Source: Ardenticatenaceae bacterium (GTDB lineage Bacteria; Chloroflexota; Anaerolineae; Promineifilales; Promineifilaceae). Taken from it: a stretch of 64,000 nucleotides of DNA. Each line of letters opens with the position of its first letter. Position 1 is the stretch's first letter. Below are positions 48,487 through 56,629 of this stretch, in pieces. Location of the stretch: contig JACKCD010000008.1 in NCBI GenBank assembly GCA_020634215.1, positions 70,054 to 134,053 of the forward strand, read 5' to 3'. The translations under genes were made by a program, and so were the position numbers. The notes beneath the pieces were generated by a model that saw only the letters and a program-made list of their open reading frames with translations, was not told where the DNA came from and made no database searches.

Positions 48487-49299
48487 TCATCCTTCCCAGA
48501 AAGTCACAACATCCAGCCCCAAATGGTCGGCCAGCCAGCCAGTCATTATGTCGCCGCGAAAAAAGCGGGCGATAAATTCGAGGCTGGGGTGGCGGACTTT
48601 TTCAAGTTGGGTAAGAACGGCCGTTTGGTCATAATCCACCCGCCGATGCTGCATCGTGTAGCCGTCCTCGTCCGCATTCAGGAACACATAGCTGGCTCGC
48701 AAATCAACGGCAAACGGGTTGCTGACGCTGCCCAAATTGACCAGATGCTTGTTGCCAACCTGTCGGTTGACCGGCCAATGGGTGTGGCCGCTGCAAATCA
48801 GGTCAGCTTTGCAAACACCAATGACGGCCAACTGCGCCGCTTCGTCTAAATCGGGTCGGATGCCGTGGCCTTCGTCGGTTCCGGGTGCGGCGTGAACACC
48901 CAGCAAGCGGGTGCCATCGGGCAGTGTCATGGTCATTTCCAGCGGTAACGCTGCCAGCCATGCCAGCCAGCCGGTGGCGGCCAATGCCCCCTGCGTCCAG
49001 GTGAAGTTGTCGGTCACTTCCTTGAAGCGGGGGATGAGGGAGGGGTTGGCGGTGGTTTCGGCGAGGGAAGGAAACGGCCGTTCGCCCGTCACCACATACC
49101 GATCCGTATTCCCTCGCGTGGCCTGCACGTTGGGCAAAGCTGCCAGCCGTTCCAGCACCCCAATCGGGTCTGGCCCAATGGCCACCAAATCACCCAGCAC
49201 CCAATACCCATCCACGCCTCCCTGTGCCGCCACGTCAGCCAACACCGCCTCCAGTGCCAGAGCGTTGCCGTGAATGTCAGACAGCAGAGCCAGACGCAC
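48487..49299 (-). CDS. Metallophosphoesterase (YfcE-like)
   Basis: Calcineurin-like phosphoesterase of 270 residues. The metal motifs are intact: LLSDIHGNALALEAVL (Asp and His), VLGDLVAIGPDP, RGNTDRYV (Asn), ICSGHTHWPVNRQ and NLGSVSNPF. The YfcE group hydrolyses phosphodiesters with Mn. Substrate unknown. It lies 2 bases from the rhodanese-like gene upstream on the same strand, so both may be co-transcribed. Palindromes at 48616 and 49073 with clear skew change. Confidence 0.93.
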   Translation of the reverse strand: MRLALLSDIHGNALALEAVLADVAAQGGVDGYWVLGDLVAIGPDPIGVLERLAALPNVQATRGNTDRYVVTGERPFPSLAETTANPSLIPRFKEVTDNFTWTQGALAATGWLAWLAALPLEMTMTLPDGTRLLGVHAAPGTDEGHGIRPDLDEAAQLAVIGVCKADLICSGHTHWPVNRQVGNKHLVNLGSVSNPFAVDLRASYVFLNADEDGYTMQHRRVDYDQTAVLTQLEKVRHPSLEFIARFFRGDIMTGWLADHLGLDVVTFWEG

Positions 49300-49301
49300 G
49301 G

Positions 49302-49661
49302 CTAGTAACGCCCAATCGAGGCATCAACCCCTCGTGCATAGGCATCAATACCGCCGTCCATGTTATAGACATTGAGCCAGCCATGCTGCCGCAACCACGC
49401 CGCCACCTGGGCACTGCGCCGGCCGCTGTGGCAAAAGACCACAATATGCGCGTCTTTGTCGTTGGCAATCGTATCCGGCAGAGCCTCTAGTTGCTTTTGG
49501 GCAATCTGGCTCAATGGCACCAACGTCACTCCATCGCCCAGATTGGCCTGATAAAGTTCATGCGGTTCACGCACATCCATCAAAATAAAGTCATCTTGCT
49601 TTGCCCGCTTCTCTGCCACCTGCTTGGGTGAAATTTCGGGCACTCCGTAGGGATTTGGCAT
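49302..49661 (-). CDS. Rhodanese-like sulfurtransferase
   Basis: Single-domain rhodanese of 119 residues. LMDVREPHELYQANL opens the fold; the active loop is FCHSGRRSAQVA with catalytic Cys77, and NVYNMDGGIDAYA closes it. Loop CHSGRRS is typical of thiosulfate or persulfide sulfurtransferases. Located next to a metallophosphoesterase (2 bases apart) with no sulfur-pathway neighbour. Likely cytoplasmic. The ATG at 49661 follows GGAAAAACA, a modest ribosome site. Confidence 0.92.
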   Translation of the reverse strand: MPNPYGVPEISPKQVAEKRAKQDDFILMDVREPHELYQANLGDGVTLVPLSQIAQKQLEALPDTIANDKDAHIVVFCHSGRRSAQVAAWLRQHGWLNVYNMDGGIDAYARGVDASIGRY

Positions 49662-49680
49662 TGTTTTTCCTTAAAATGAG

Positions 49681-49752
49681 AGGAGATTAGAAAATTGGAG
49701 ATTGGAGATTATGAACCTTCAGCAATCTCCAATCTTCAACCTCCAATCTCCT
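49681..49752. repeat. Inverted repeat, GGAGATT family
   Basis: GGAGATTAGAAAATTGGAGATTGGAGATT pairs with CAATCTCCAATCTTCAACCTCCAATCTCC. Between tandem minus-strand genes. Confidence 0.85.
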
Positions 49753-49755
49753 TGA

Positions 49756-50133
49756 TTAGGACGACCGCGCTGCTGCCAGCAGCAAGCATACCCAGCCTGC
49801 CAGAAACGCCACACCGCCAATGGGGGTAATGGCTCCCAGCCAGCGCAGCCGCGTCATGACCAGTAAATAAAGGCTGCCAGAAAAGATAATCACTCCGGCA
49901 AAGAGTAAATAACCGGCCCAGGTGGTGAGGGTACCGGGCCAACGGGTGGTGGCCCAGCCCACGGCTAACAAGGCCAGGGCGTGGTAGATGTGGTAGCGAA
50001 CGGCCGTTTCAAACGTCCCCTCCAGTTCAGGAAAACGAGCGAAATAGCTGCTCAGCCCATGCGCCCCAAACGCACCCGCCGCCACGCCTAAAAACATCAA
50101 TCCTGCACCCAACATCGTAAATAATCGTTCCAT
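49756..50133 (-). CDS. DUF423 membrane protein (YgdD-like)
   Basis: Integral membrane protein of 125 residues with four predicted helices. The opening LGAGLMFLGVAAGAFGAHGL and ETAVRYHIYHALALLAVGW are the DUF423/YgdD signatures, the second containing a conserved H-x2-H in YHIYHAL. Function is not known, although some members are linked to membrane or metal transport by context. Starts ATG at 50133; single gene between repeats. Palindrome at 49999. Confidence 0.92.
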   Translation of the reverse strand: MERLFTMLGAGLMFLGVAAGAFGAHGLSSYFARFPELEGTFETAVRYHIYHALALLAVGWATTRWPGTLTTWAGYLLFAGVIIFSGSLYLLVMTRLRWLGAITPIGGVAFLAGWVCLLLAAARSS

Positions 50134-50225
50134 TGCTTTCTTAAAACCTCTGCCCCGGAAGTATAGCCCAAAACCACGCGCCGATCACAACGCTCTGATA
50201 TACTTGTAACAAACGATAACACAGA

Positions 50226-50306
50226 TTAGGAGACTAAAAGATAGCGAGATTGAGGTTCTTTAGCCTCTTCATCCCCCACCTCCGACCTCCAATCTCTAAT
50301 CTCCAC
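50226..50306. repeat. Inverted repeat, GGAGATT family, degenerate
   Basis: GATTAGGAGACTAAAAGATAGCGAGATTGAGG pairs loosely with CCTCCGACCTCCAATCTCTAATCTCC, just before the DinB gene. Confidence 0.6.
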
Positions 50307-50326
50307 ATTTAATACAGGAGGGTTCT

Positions 50327-50839
50327 ATGACCCATTTTTTAGTACAACAACTTCGTTTTTCCCGCGCCGAGCTGCAACGCTGCCTGGAAGGTTTGAGCGC
50401 GGAGGATGCCCAAAAGCGGCTGCTGCCGATGAACTGTATTAGCTGGATGGTTGGACATTTGGCTTTGCAGGAGCAATTTTACTGGGTCATTGCTGCCCAA
50501 GGCCGGGAAATTGCTCCCGATTTGCCATCACTCGTTGGTTATGGGCAGCCCGCTTCCACCCCGCCACTGGCCGAAATGTGGCAAGTATGGATGGCGATTA
50601 CCGCCGCCGCTGATCCATATCTCGACACGCTCACCCCAACCTTAATGGAAACCCGACTGGAATATGATGGCAAATCGCTGCGGGAAACGATTGGCACCAT
50701 GCTGCTGCGTAACATCCATCATTACTGGTTCCACATTGGCGAGGCTCACGCTGTGCGGCAGCAGCTTGGGCACCTCAATTTGCCCGACTTTGTGGGTAAC
50801 ATGAGCGGCTATGGCTATCAGCTAGAGGCGAGCGACTAG
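50327..50839 (+). CDS. DinB-family protein
   Basis: Four-helix-bundle protein of 170 residues of the DinB/YfiT superfamily. The metal-ligand His residues are seen in WMVGHLALQEQFYW (helix 2) and HYWFHIGEAHAVRQ (helix 4). Members include thiol-dependent S-transferases and metal enzymes of unknown role. Starts ATG at 50327 after AGGAGGGTTCT, a strong ribosome site. Stands alone on the plus strand. No palindrome in the gene. Confidence 0.9.
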   Translation: MTHFLVQQLRFSRAELQRCLEGLSAEDAQKRLLPMNCISWMVGHLALQEQFYWVIAAQGREIAPDLPSLVGYGQPASTPPLAEMWQVWMAITAAADPYLDTLTPTLMETRLEYDGKSLRETIGTMLLRNIHHYWFHIGEAHAVRQQLGHLNLPDFVGNMSGYGYQLEASD

Positions 50840-50908
50840 GGAGAGTTTTGAGCTGCAAAGACGCAAAGGAGACCTCTTCGCGGTTGTAAGCCTTTGCCTG
50901 AATAGGAT

Positions 50909-51601
50909 TCAGGAAGTTGGCACCAAAATTTCGTTGGCTATTGCTTTGAGGGGTTCCCAAACGGCCGTTTCTATCCCCACTCCCTCACGCTGCGCCCGCT
51001 GCCACTGGGCAACGCGCTGCTCAATTTGCGCCGTGGGCAGCCCAGCGATGGGTGCGTGCGGCTGGCAGAGAATGGTAAAAACGGCCGTTTCCGGCAGCGG
51101 CGGCAGTTCCAAACCGGCAGGCAGTTGCTCTACAAGAATAGCATCGTTGGCCGTGGGTAGGGCATAAAGGGAACGGCCGTTTGCCACCACCTGCCCCACG
51201 CTTCCCCGCGCCGCCATCTGCCGCAGTAATGGCTCCAGCAGCGGCCAGCTGGCCGCCCCGTTCACCAATTCCAGCGCATACCACCCCCGCTGGCACGCCC
51301 GCGCCCAGGCCAACTCAAACGCAGCCGTGGCAAACAGCAGCGGGTCATGGTGGTGGAGGTCTAAACGGCCGTTGTTCCCCTCATTCCACAGCAAATCCAG
51401 CTTCGCCAGTGGCGGCGGCTCATTTTGCAAAAACGCCAGCACATGCGCCAGCCCCGTCCCTGTCGCCAACTCCGCCGCCAGCACCAACTCTCCAATCGGC
51501 CGCGCATACCCCGCCGCCACCCCCCGCGCCCGCAGTGTCCAGCGCACGGCGGACATAATCTCTTTCGGTAAAATCGTTGTTGTCGTTGTTTGATCCATCA
51601 T
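50909..51601 (-). CDS. Hypothetical protein
   Basis: Protein of 230 residues with no membrane helix and no catalytic motif that I recognise. The N-terminal half (AVRWTLRARGVAAGYARPIGELVLAAELATG) is Ala/Leu-rich and helical; the C-terminal half (LPPLPETAVFTILCQPHAPI) has beta character. The pattern may distantly match the DUF3726 type, but I would not rely on it. Contains four palindromes (50960, 51080, 51172, 51364), a high density. It precedes, on the same strand after a repeat, the M19 dipeptidase, with no other clue to function. Confidence 0.6.
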   Translation of the reverse strand: MMDQTTTTTILPKEIMSAVRWTLRARGVAAGYARPIGELVLAAELATGTGLAHVLAFLQNEPPPLAKLDLLWNEGNNGRLDLHHHDPLLFATAAFELAWARACQRGWYALELVNGAASWPLLEPLLRQMAARGSVGQVVANGRSLYALPTANDAILVEQLPAGLELPPLPETAVFTILCQPHAPIAGLPTAQIEQRVAQWQRAQREGVGIETAVWEPLKAIANEILVPTS

Positions 51602-51604
51602 TTT

Positions 51605-51666
51605 TCTGAGATTGGAGATTAGAGATTAGAGACTCTTTCCAATCCCCAATCTCTAATCTCCAATCA
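51605..51666. repeat. Inverted repeat, GGAGATT family
   Basis: GAGATTGGAGATTAGAGATTAGAGACT pairs with CCAATCCCCAATCTCTAATCTCCAATC. The last residues of the M19 gene (stop at 51653) fall inside its right arm. Confidence 0.85.
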
Positions 51667-52618
51667 CCTCGCCAAAAAACCGCAGCCAATTCCCCCCCAT
51701 GATTTTCGCCGTTTCTTCTTTACTAAACCCCTGGTCGCGCAGCCCTTGCTGCAAGTTGGGGTAGTCGGCCGGGGTTTGAAACCATTCCTGCCATTCCGGC
51801 CAGCCAGGGTTGGCGGCACTGCCGGGGCCAAAATCGGCCGTTTGTGTCCAGCGCCCCATCCGCAGCCAGTTCAAATAGTCCGGCGTGCATTTCCGCACCG
51901 CGTCGCTGCCAAACCCCACATGGTCAATGCCAATCATCTCCACCAGCCGGGCAATCATCCCCGTATACTGCGCCAGCGTCACCTGCCGGCCGCCAATAAG
52001 GTGGGGGTAAAGGCTACAGCCAAACATGCCGCCCCGTTCCGCCAGTGCCCGCAGCACCTTATCGGACTTGTTGCGCGGAATGTCGTGCAAAAATTTGGGG
52101 TTGGCGTGGGTGACGGCCACCGGCCGCTGCGAAAATTCAATGGCATCAAGCGTGGTTTGCTCACCCACGTGGGACAAATCTACCACCATGCCCAGCCGGT
52201 TTAGCTCACGCACCACCTCCTTGCCATAGCGGGTCAACCCACTGTCATGAGGCTCATAACAGCCTGCCCCCAGCAGGCTTTGGTTGTTGTAGGTAAGCTG
52301 GACGACGCGCACGCCGAGCCGGTAGAATACTTCCACCAAACCGAGATCGTCTTCAAAGGGGGAGCTGTTTTGGAAGCCGAGAATAACGGCCGTTTTCCCC
52401 CCCTTCTTCGCCGCCACAATCTCCCCCGCCGATGTCGCCGGAACAATCAGGTCATCATGCTCCCGAAACCAGCGGTACCAGCGGTGAATCTGGCTCAATG
52501 TCTCCCGCGCCGACTCCCACACCGCCACCGTTACATGCACACAATCCACCCCGCCTGCCCGCAGTTCCTCAAAAAGCTCCCGATCCCAGTTTGACGTTTG
52601 CAGCGCATCAATAATCAT
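51653..52618 (-). CDS. M19-family membrane-dipeptidase-like protein
   Basis: Protein of 321 residues of the M19 (renal dipeptidase) TIM-barrel family. Later metal-site segments are intact (VVDLSHVGE, VTHANPKF and IDHVGFGSDAVR). However, the N-terminal H-x-D of the family (usually DGHND) reads IDALQTSNWD, and the bridging Glu position is in ILGFQNSSP, without Glu, so the binuclear metal centre looks incomplete. A subfamily with this opening exists, and its activity may differ. No signal peptide, so cytoplasmic. Starts ATG at 52618; divergent from the Rieske gene. Confidence 0.85.
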   Translation of the reverse strand: MIIDALQTSNWDRELFEELRAGGVDCVHVTVAVWESARETLSQIHRWYRWFREHDDLIVPATSAGEIVAAKKGGKTAVILGFQNSSPFEDDLGLVEVFYRLGVRVVQLTYNNQSLLGAGCYEPHDSGLTRYGKEVVRELNRLGMVVDLSHVGEQTTLDAIEFSQRPVAVTHANPKFLHDIPRNKSDKVLRALAERGGMFGCSLYPHLIGGRQVTLAQYTGMIARLVEMIGIDHVGFGSDAVRKCTPDYLNWLRMGRWTQTADFGPGSAANPGWPEWQEWFQTPADYPNLQQGLRDQGFSKEETAKIMGGNWLRFFGEVIGD

Positions 52619-52839
52619 GTTGTTTCTATTTGAATTCTACCTTATTCTGTTTGGGGGTTGTCCCGAAACAGATTATCATCCTTCCACCATTGCATCTAAG
52701 CTCTTACTCAAAGGCGGAACCACCAATAGGTATCGCTACCCATACCGCGCAAAAAATCGCGGTGTCAAACATCCCTTTTCGCCATCCGCTAAACCAACTA
52801 AAGTAGTGTTAACCGCTTACCGATTTGGAGGAAAGAACC

Positions 52840-54132
52840 TTGACCAAAAATTATCATCAGTTGTATCCGAGGCGATTAACGGCCGTTGATTATACCAACG
52901 AAGAAACCTACCGCTACACCCGCCCCCACGTCAGCGCCGCCATGACCATCCACCCCGATGCCTTCACCTCAACCGAATTTTACGCCATCGAACAAGAGCG
53001 CATCTTCGCCAACAGTTGGATTGCCGTCGGCTGCCTCTCCGACTTGCAAAAGCTGGGCGATGTCATTGTGGCCGACGTGGCCGGACAATCCATCATCGTC
53101 ACCCGCAACAAAGAGGGGCAGCTTCGCGCCTTTTACAACGTCTGCCGCCATCGCGGAGCCAAAATGCTTGACCATGACTGCACCCACGTCCGTTCCGCCC
53201 GCATCCGCTGCCCCTACCACAGTTGGGCGTTCGATTTAGACGGCAACTGCATCGGCACCCCCCTCTTTGAAGGCTCCGACATTCCCGAAGACCAGCGCGG
53301 TATTTTTGACATGGGCGGCGTAGATGCTTTTGACCGTGCTGATTACGGCCTCTTTAACGTCCGCGTCGAAAGCTGGGGCTTCCTCATCTTCGTCAACCTC
53401 AACCCCGATGCCGCCCCGCTCGTCCAGCAGCTTGGTGACTTGCCGCAGCGGTTTGCCGGGTATCGGCTGGAAGAGTGGGTGGTGGCGCGGGAAAAAATCT
53501 ACGACATGCAGTGCAACTACAAGCTGGTGGGCGAAAACTTCATGGAATATTACCACCTCCCCTGGGTGCATCCTGAACTCATCAAGGTGTCGCGCATGGA
53601 AGACCATTACCGCTGGCAGGGGCCGGGTATGTACACCGGCATGACCACCACCCCCATTTCACAAAACAGCGACAGCGGCGGCTGGCTGGGTTTGCCCCCG
53701 CTCAGCACCCTCAGCGAAGTTAACCGCATTGCCGCCCGCTTTATCTGGCTGTTTCCCAACATTGCCATCAACGTCATGCCCAATCATTGTTTTATCATGA
53801 TGGCAAATCCGGCCGGCCCCAACCGCACCATTGAGCGGTGCCGCCTGCTGGTTCACCCCGAATCTGAAGGCAACGAAGGGCGAGAAGCAGCCATTGACGA
53901 TTTGCTCCACTTCTGGGATTTGGTCAACATACAGGATGTGGACATTGTGGAACGGGTACAGGCCGGATTGACGATGCGCCCCTACGTTGGCGGTCGCATG
54001 TGCTATCATTTTGAAGAACCGCTGCACCGTTACCAAAATATGGTCATTGACAAAATGGTTGGCATTGACCGCATTCCGCCGGGTGATGCCAAAGAGTCGG
54101 TACCGATGTTTGTCAACGGAAATGGGGATTAG
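52840..54132 (+). CDS. Rieske non-heme iron oxygenase, large subunit
   Basis: Ring-hydroxylating-type oxygenase alpha subunit of 430 residues. The Rieske 2Fe-2S site is intact (Cys102-Arg-His104, Cys124-Pro-Tyr-His127; CRHRG and CPYHSW), as is the mononuclear iron site of the catalytic domain (FMEYYHLPWVHPEL). It would oxidise an aromatic or amine substrate using electrons from a reductase not encoded here. The GbcA/choline-monooxygenase-like group also fits. TTG at 52840, with GGAGG 8 bases upstream, is preferred over the TTG at 52825, which overlaps that site. Palindrome at 52878. The 3' end runs into an inverted repeat. Confidence 0.92.
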   Translation: MTKNYHQLYPRRLTAVDYTNEETYRYTRPHVSAAMTIHPDAFTSTEFYAIEQERIFANSWIAVGCLSDLQKLGDVIVADVAGQSIIVTRNKEGQLRAFYNVCRHRGAKMLDHDCTHVRSARIRCPYHSWAFDLDGNCIGTPLFEGSDIPEDQRGIFDMGGVDAFDRADYGLFNVRVESWGFLIFVNLNPDAAPLVQQLGDLPQRFAGYRLEEWVVAREKIYDMQCNYKLVGENFMEYYHLPWVHPELIKVSRMEDHYRWQGPGMYTGMTTTPISQNSDSGGWLGLPPLSTLSEVNRIAARFIWLFPNIAINVMPNHCFIMMANPAGPNRTIERCRLLVHPESEGNEGREAAIDDLLHFWDLVNIQDVDIVERVQAGLTMRPYVGGRMCYHFEEPLHRYQNMVIDKMVGIDRIPPGDAKESVPMFVNGNGD

Positions 54133-54177
54133 AGATTGGAGATTGGAGATTAGGTTCATCAATCTCCAATCTCCTTT
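54126..54177. repeat. Inverted repeat, GGAGATT family
   Basis: GGATTAGAGATTGGAGATTGGAGATTAGG pairs with CAATCTCCAATCTCC. It begins within the stop of the Rieske gene and ends before the aminotransferase. Confidence 0.85.
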
Positions 54178-54191
54178 TGTAGGAACTACCC

Positions 54192-55409
54192 ATGACAAAG
54201 TACGACTTTGATACCATTCAAGCGCGAACTGGCTCAGATTCTATCAAATGGGATTATTCGTCTCAGGATGGAGTGCTGCAACCCCGCGCTGGTGGCGTGG
54301 CTGTGTTGGCACCTGGTGCGCTGATCCCAATGTGGGTGGCGGATATGGATTTTCGGCCGGCGGAGCCGATTGTGCAGGCGTTGACACAGCGGTTGCAAGG
54401 GGTGCTGGGGTATACGCGGGCAGGGCAAGACCATTTCGAGGCAATTCGGGACTGGGTAGGGCAACGTCACGGCTGGCAGGTTGCGCTGGAATGGATCATG
54501 ACGACGATTGGCACGCTGCCGATGGTCAATCTGGCAATTCAGCTTTTCACGGAGCCGGGGGACGGGGTGATTGTGCAGCCGCCGCTGTTTAACCCCTTGG
54601 TGCAGGCGGTGGCGAACAACGGCCGTTTACCCCTTTACAATGCGTTGGTGTATGAAAACGGCCGTTATCACCTCAACTTCGACGACCTCGAAGCCAAAGC
54701 CGCCGACCCCCGCTGCAAAATGCTCATCCTGTGCCACCCCCACAACCCCGTCGGGCGGGTATGGACACCACCCGAGCTGCGGCGGCTGGGCGACATTTGC
54801 CAAAAGCATGAGCTGCTCATTGTCAGCGATGAACTCCACAGCGATTTGACCTATCCGTGGGCGCAGTTCAACTCCATCGGTGCCATTGACCCTGCCCTGC
54901 ACGACCGCATCATCGTGTGCAGCGGGCCGAGCAAGGCGTTTAACATCCCTGGGCTAAAGGCAGCCTACACCATTGTGCCAAACCCAACGCTGCGAGCGCG
55001 GTTGACGCAGGGGCTGCACAATCTTGATCTGCTGTTTAGCGTTGACCTCTTGAGTACGCTGGCGTTGCGAACCGCCTACCGCGAAGGCGGCGAGTGGCTC
55101 GGCCAGTTGCTAGCCTATCTTGAGGGCAATTTGGCGTATGTACAGCAGTTTGTCGCCGCCCATTTGCCACAAATACGGGTCGTGGAGCCGGAAGCGATGT
55201 ATTTGGTGTGGCTGGATTGTCACGGGCTGGGGTTGACGGCCGAGGGGCTGCGGCAGTTGTTTGTGGATGAGGCCAGGGTGTATGTGGAAATGGGTAGCAA
55301 TTATGGGGCAGAAGGGGCGGGGTTTGTGCGGCTGAATATTGGTTGTTCGCGGCGACTGTTGGAAGTGGCTTTGGAGCGGGTGAAAACGGCCGTTGAAAAG
55401 CTGGTTTAG
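54192..55409 (+). CDS. MalY/PatB-type PLP enzyme (cystathionine beta-lyase-like)
   Basis: Fold-type I pyridoxal-phosphate enzyme of 405 residues. The opening WVADMDFRPAEPIVQAL is the MalY/PatB signature; CHPHNPVGRVW and SDELHSDLTY bind the ring and the phosphate; and the Schiff-base Lys lies in CSGPSKAFNIPGLKAAY. Members cleave cystathionine or cysteine conjugates and may act as regulators in E. coli (MalY). Starts ATG at 54192 behind AGGAACTACCC. Same strand as the Rieske gene, across a repeat. Palindromes at 54618, 54657 and 55385. Confidence 0.93.
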   Translation: MTKYDFDTIQARTGSDSIKWDYSSQDGVLQPRAGGVAVLAPGALIPMWVADMDFRPAEPIVQALTQRLQGVLGYTRAGQDHFEAIRDWVGQRHGWQVALEWIMTTIGTLPMVNLAIQLFTEPGDGVIVQPPLFNPLVQAVANNGRLPLYNALVYENGRYHLNFDDLEAKAADPRCKMLILCHPHNPVGRVWTPPELRRLGDICQKHELLIVSDELHSDLTYPWAQFNSIGAIDPALHDRIIVCSGPSKAFNIPGLKAAYTIVPNPTLRARLTQGLHNLDLLFSVDLLSTLALRTAYREGGEWLGQLLAYLEGNLAYVQQFVAAHLPQIRVVEPEAMYLVWLDCHGLGLTAEGLRQLFVDEARVYVEMGSNYGAEGAGFVRLNIGCSRRLLEVALERVKTAVEKLV

Positions 55410-55492
55410 CCATTGTGATTTGCCAAATTGTCTGACAGGAAGTAAGTATCAATCACACGGGCGGCAAACCAGAATATGGTACAATTGTTTGT

Positions 55493-56629
55493 ATGAAACC
55501 ACAAAAGCTAAAGGCACTGTCACTTTTCTCTGGCTGTGGCGGGATGGATTTAGGCGTGAGGCAAGCTGGATTTGATGTCTTGGTGTCGATTGAAAGAGAC
55601 CCCCATTGTTGCGAATCCCTTCGAGCAAATGGCAAATGCCAATCTGCCCCGACTAAAGTGATAGAGGCAGATATTCGTACTATTTCACCGACAATTTTGG
55701 CTGAAGAAATTGGACTTGATATTAGTAAATTGGATCTCTTGTTTGGTGGGCCACCGTGTCAAGCGTTCTCTCAAATCGGAAAACAGAAAGGACTTGCAGA
55801 CGAACGGGGGCTGCTACTTTTTGAAATGGTGCGTTTTGCACAGGCTTTGAAGCCAAAGGTCGTGTTTATAGAGCAAGTTAAAGGGCTTGTAAGTGCAAAA
55901 GATAAGACAGGGAAACGTGGCGGCATCCTTCAACTGCTGTTGGATGAACTAACGCAAATCGGATATGTTCCAAAATGGAAAGTGATTAATGCCGCTGATT
56001 TTGCAGTTCCTCAAAAACGTCAAAGACTCTTTGTAGTTGCAACTCTTGATGAAAATGGTTTTGAATTTCCGCACGCAGTATGTGCGGAACAGCCAAAACC
56101 GACGCTATTTGGTAGTTTAAAGCCCTATACAACAGTAGGGCAAGCAATTGCAGGCTTAGATAAACCAGAGTTAAAGGGTCAGCATGGCTACTCACGCGCC
56201 GATAGTCATGTTGATCCGACACCCGCTGGAGATCGATGCCGCATTAATGGTGTTCCAGAAGGTTCGCATCTTGCGGCACAAATTAATGTACTGCCCTCTG
56301 AGCAAATTAAAGGGCTAACGAAAAAAGATACTACCAAGTTTCTTCGCACGTCTCGATTTGCCCCATCAAATACTTTGCGCGGTGGCGAAGTGTTTTTTCA
56401 TCCTACAGAAAATCGTTATTTAACACCCCGCGAGTATCTTAGGGTTCATGGTTATCCAGACGAGTTTATTTTGAAAGGGCCAATTCGTGGTCGTTCAGGT
56501 CGCGTCAAGAACCTAGATCAATATCGGCAAATCGCTAATTCGGTTCCACCACCACTGGCTAAAGCCATTGCTGAAAAAATTAGAGGCTATTTGTGTCAAA
56601 AATCTTTGAGCTTTTCGGCCACCGCCTAA
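55493..56629 (+). CDS. DNA (cytosine-5) methyltransferase of an R-M system
   Basis: C5-cytosine methyltransferase of 378 residues. Motif I LSLFSGCGGMDLGV (about 8-20), the catalytic Pro-Cys of motif IV GGPPCQAFSQIG with Cys89, ENV-type motif VI as IEQVKGL, motif VIII QKRQRLFVVA and motif X NSVPPPLAKAI are all present. The variable target-recognition region lies between about 200 and 310. It should methylate a cytosine in the recognition site of the nuclease next to it. A+T-richer than neighbours and free of the AACGGCCGTT word. Its 3' end overlaps the nuclease start by 37 bases. No Vsr gene. Confidence 0.95.
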   Translation: MKPQKLKALSLFSGCGGMDLGVRQAGFDVLVSIERDPHCCESLRANGKCQSAPTKVIEADIRTISPTILAEEIGLDISKLDLLFGGPPCQAFSQIGKQKGLADERGLLLFEMVRFAQALKPKVVFIEQVKGLVSAKDKTGKRGGILQLLLDELTQIGYVPKWKVINAADFAVPQKRQRLFVVATLDENGFEFPHAVCAEQPKPTLFGSLKPYTTVGQAIAGLDKPELKGQHGYSRADSHVDPTPAGDRCRINGVPEGSHLAAQINVLPSEQIKGLTKKDTTKFLRTSRFAPSNTLRGGEVFFHPTENRYLTPREYLRVHGYPDEFILKGPIRGRSGRVKNLDQYRQIANSVPPPLAKAIAEKIRGYLCQKSLSFSATA

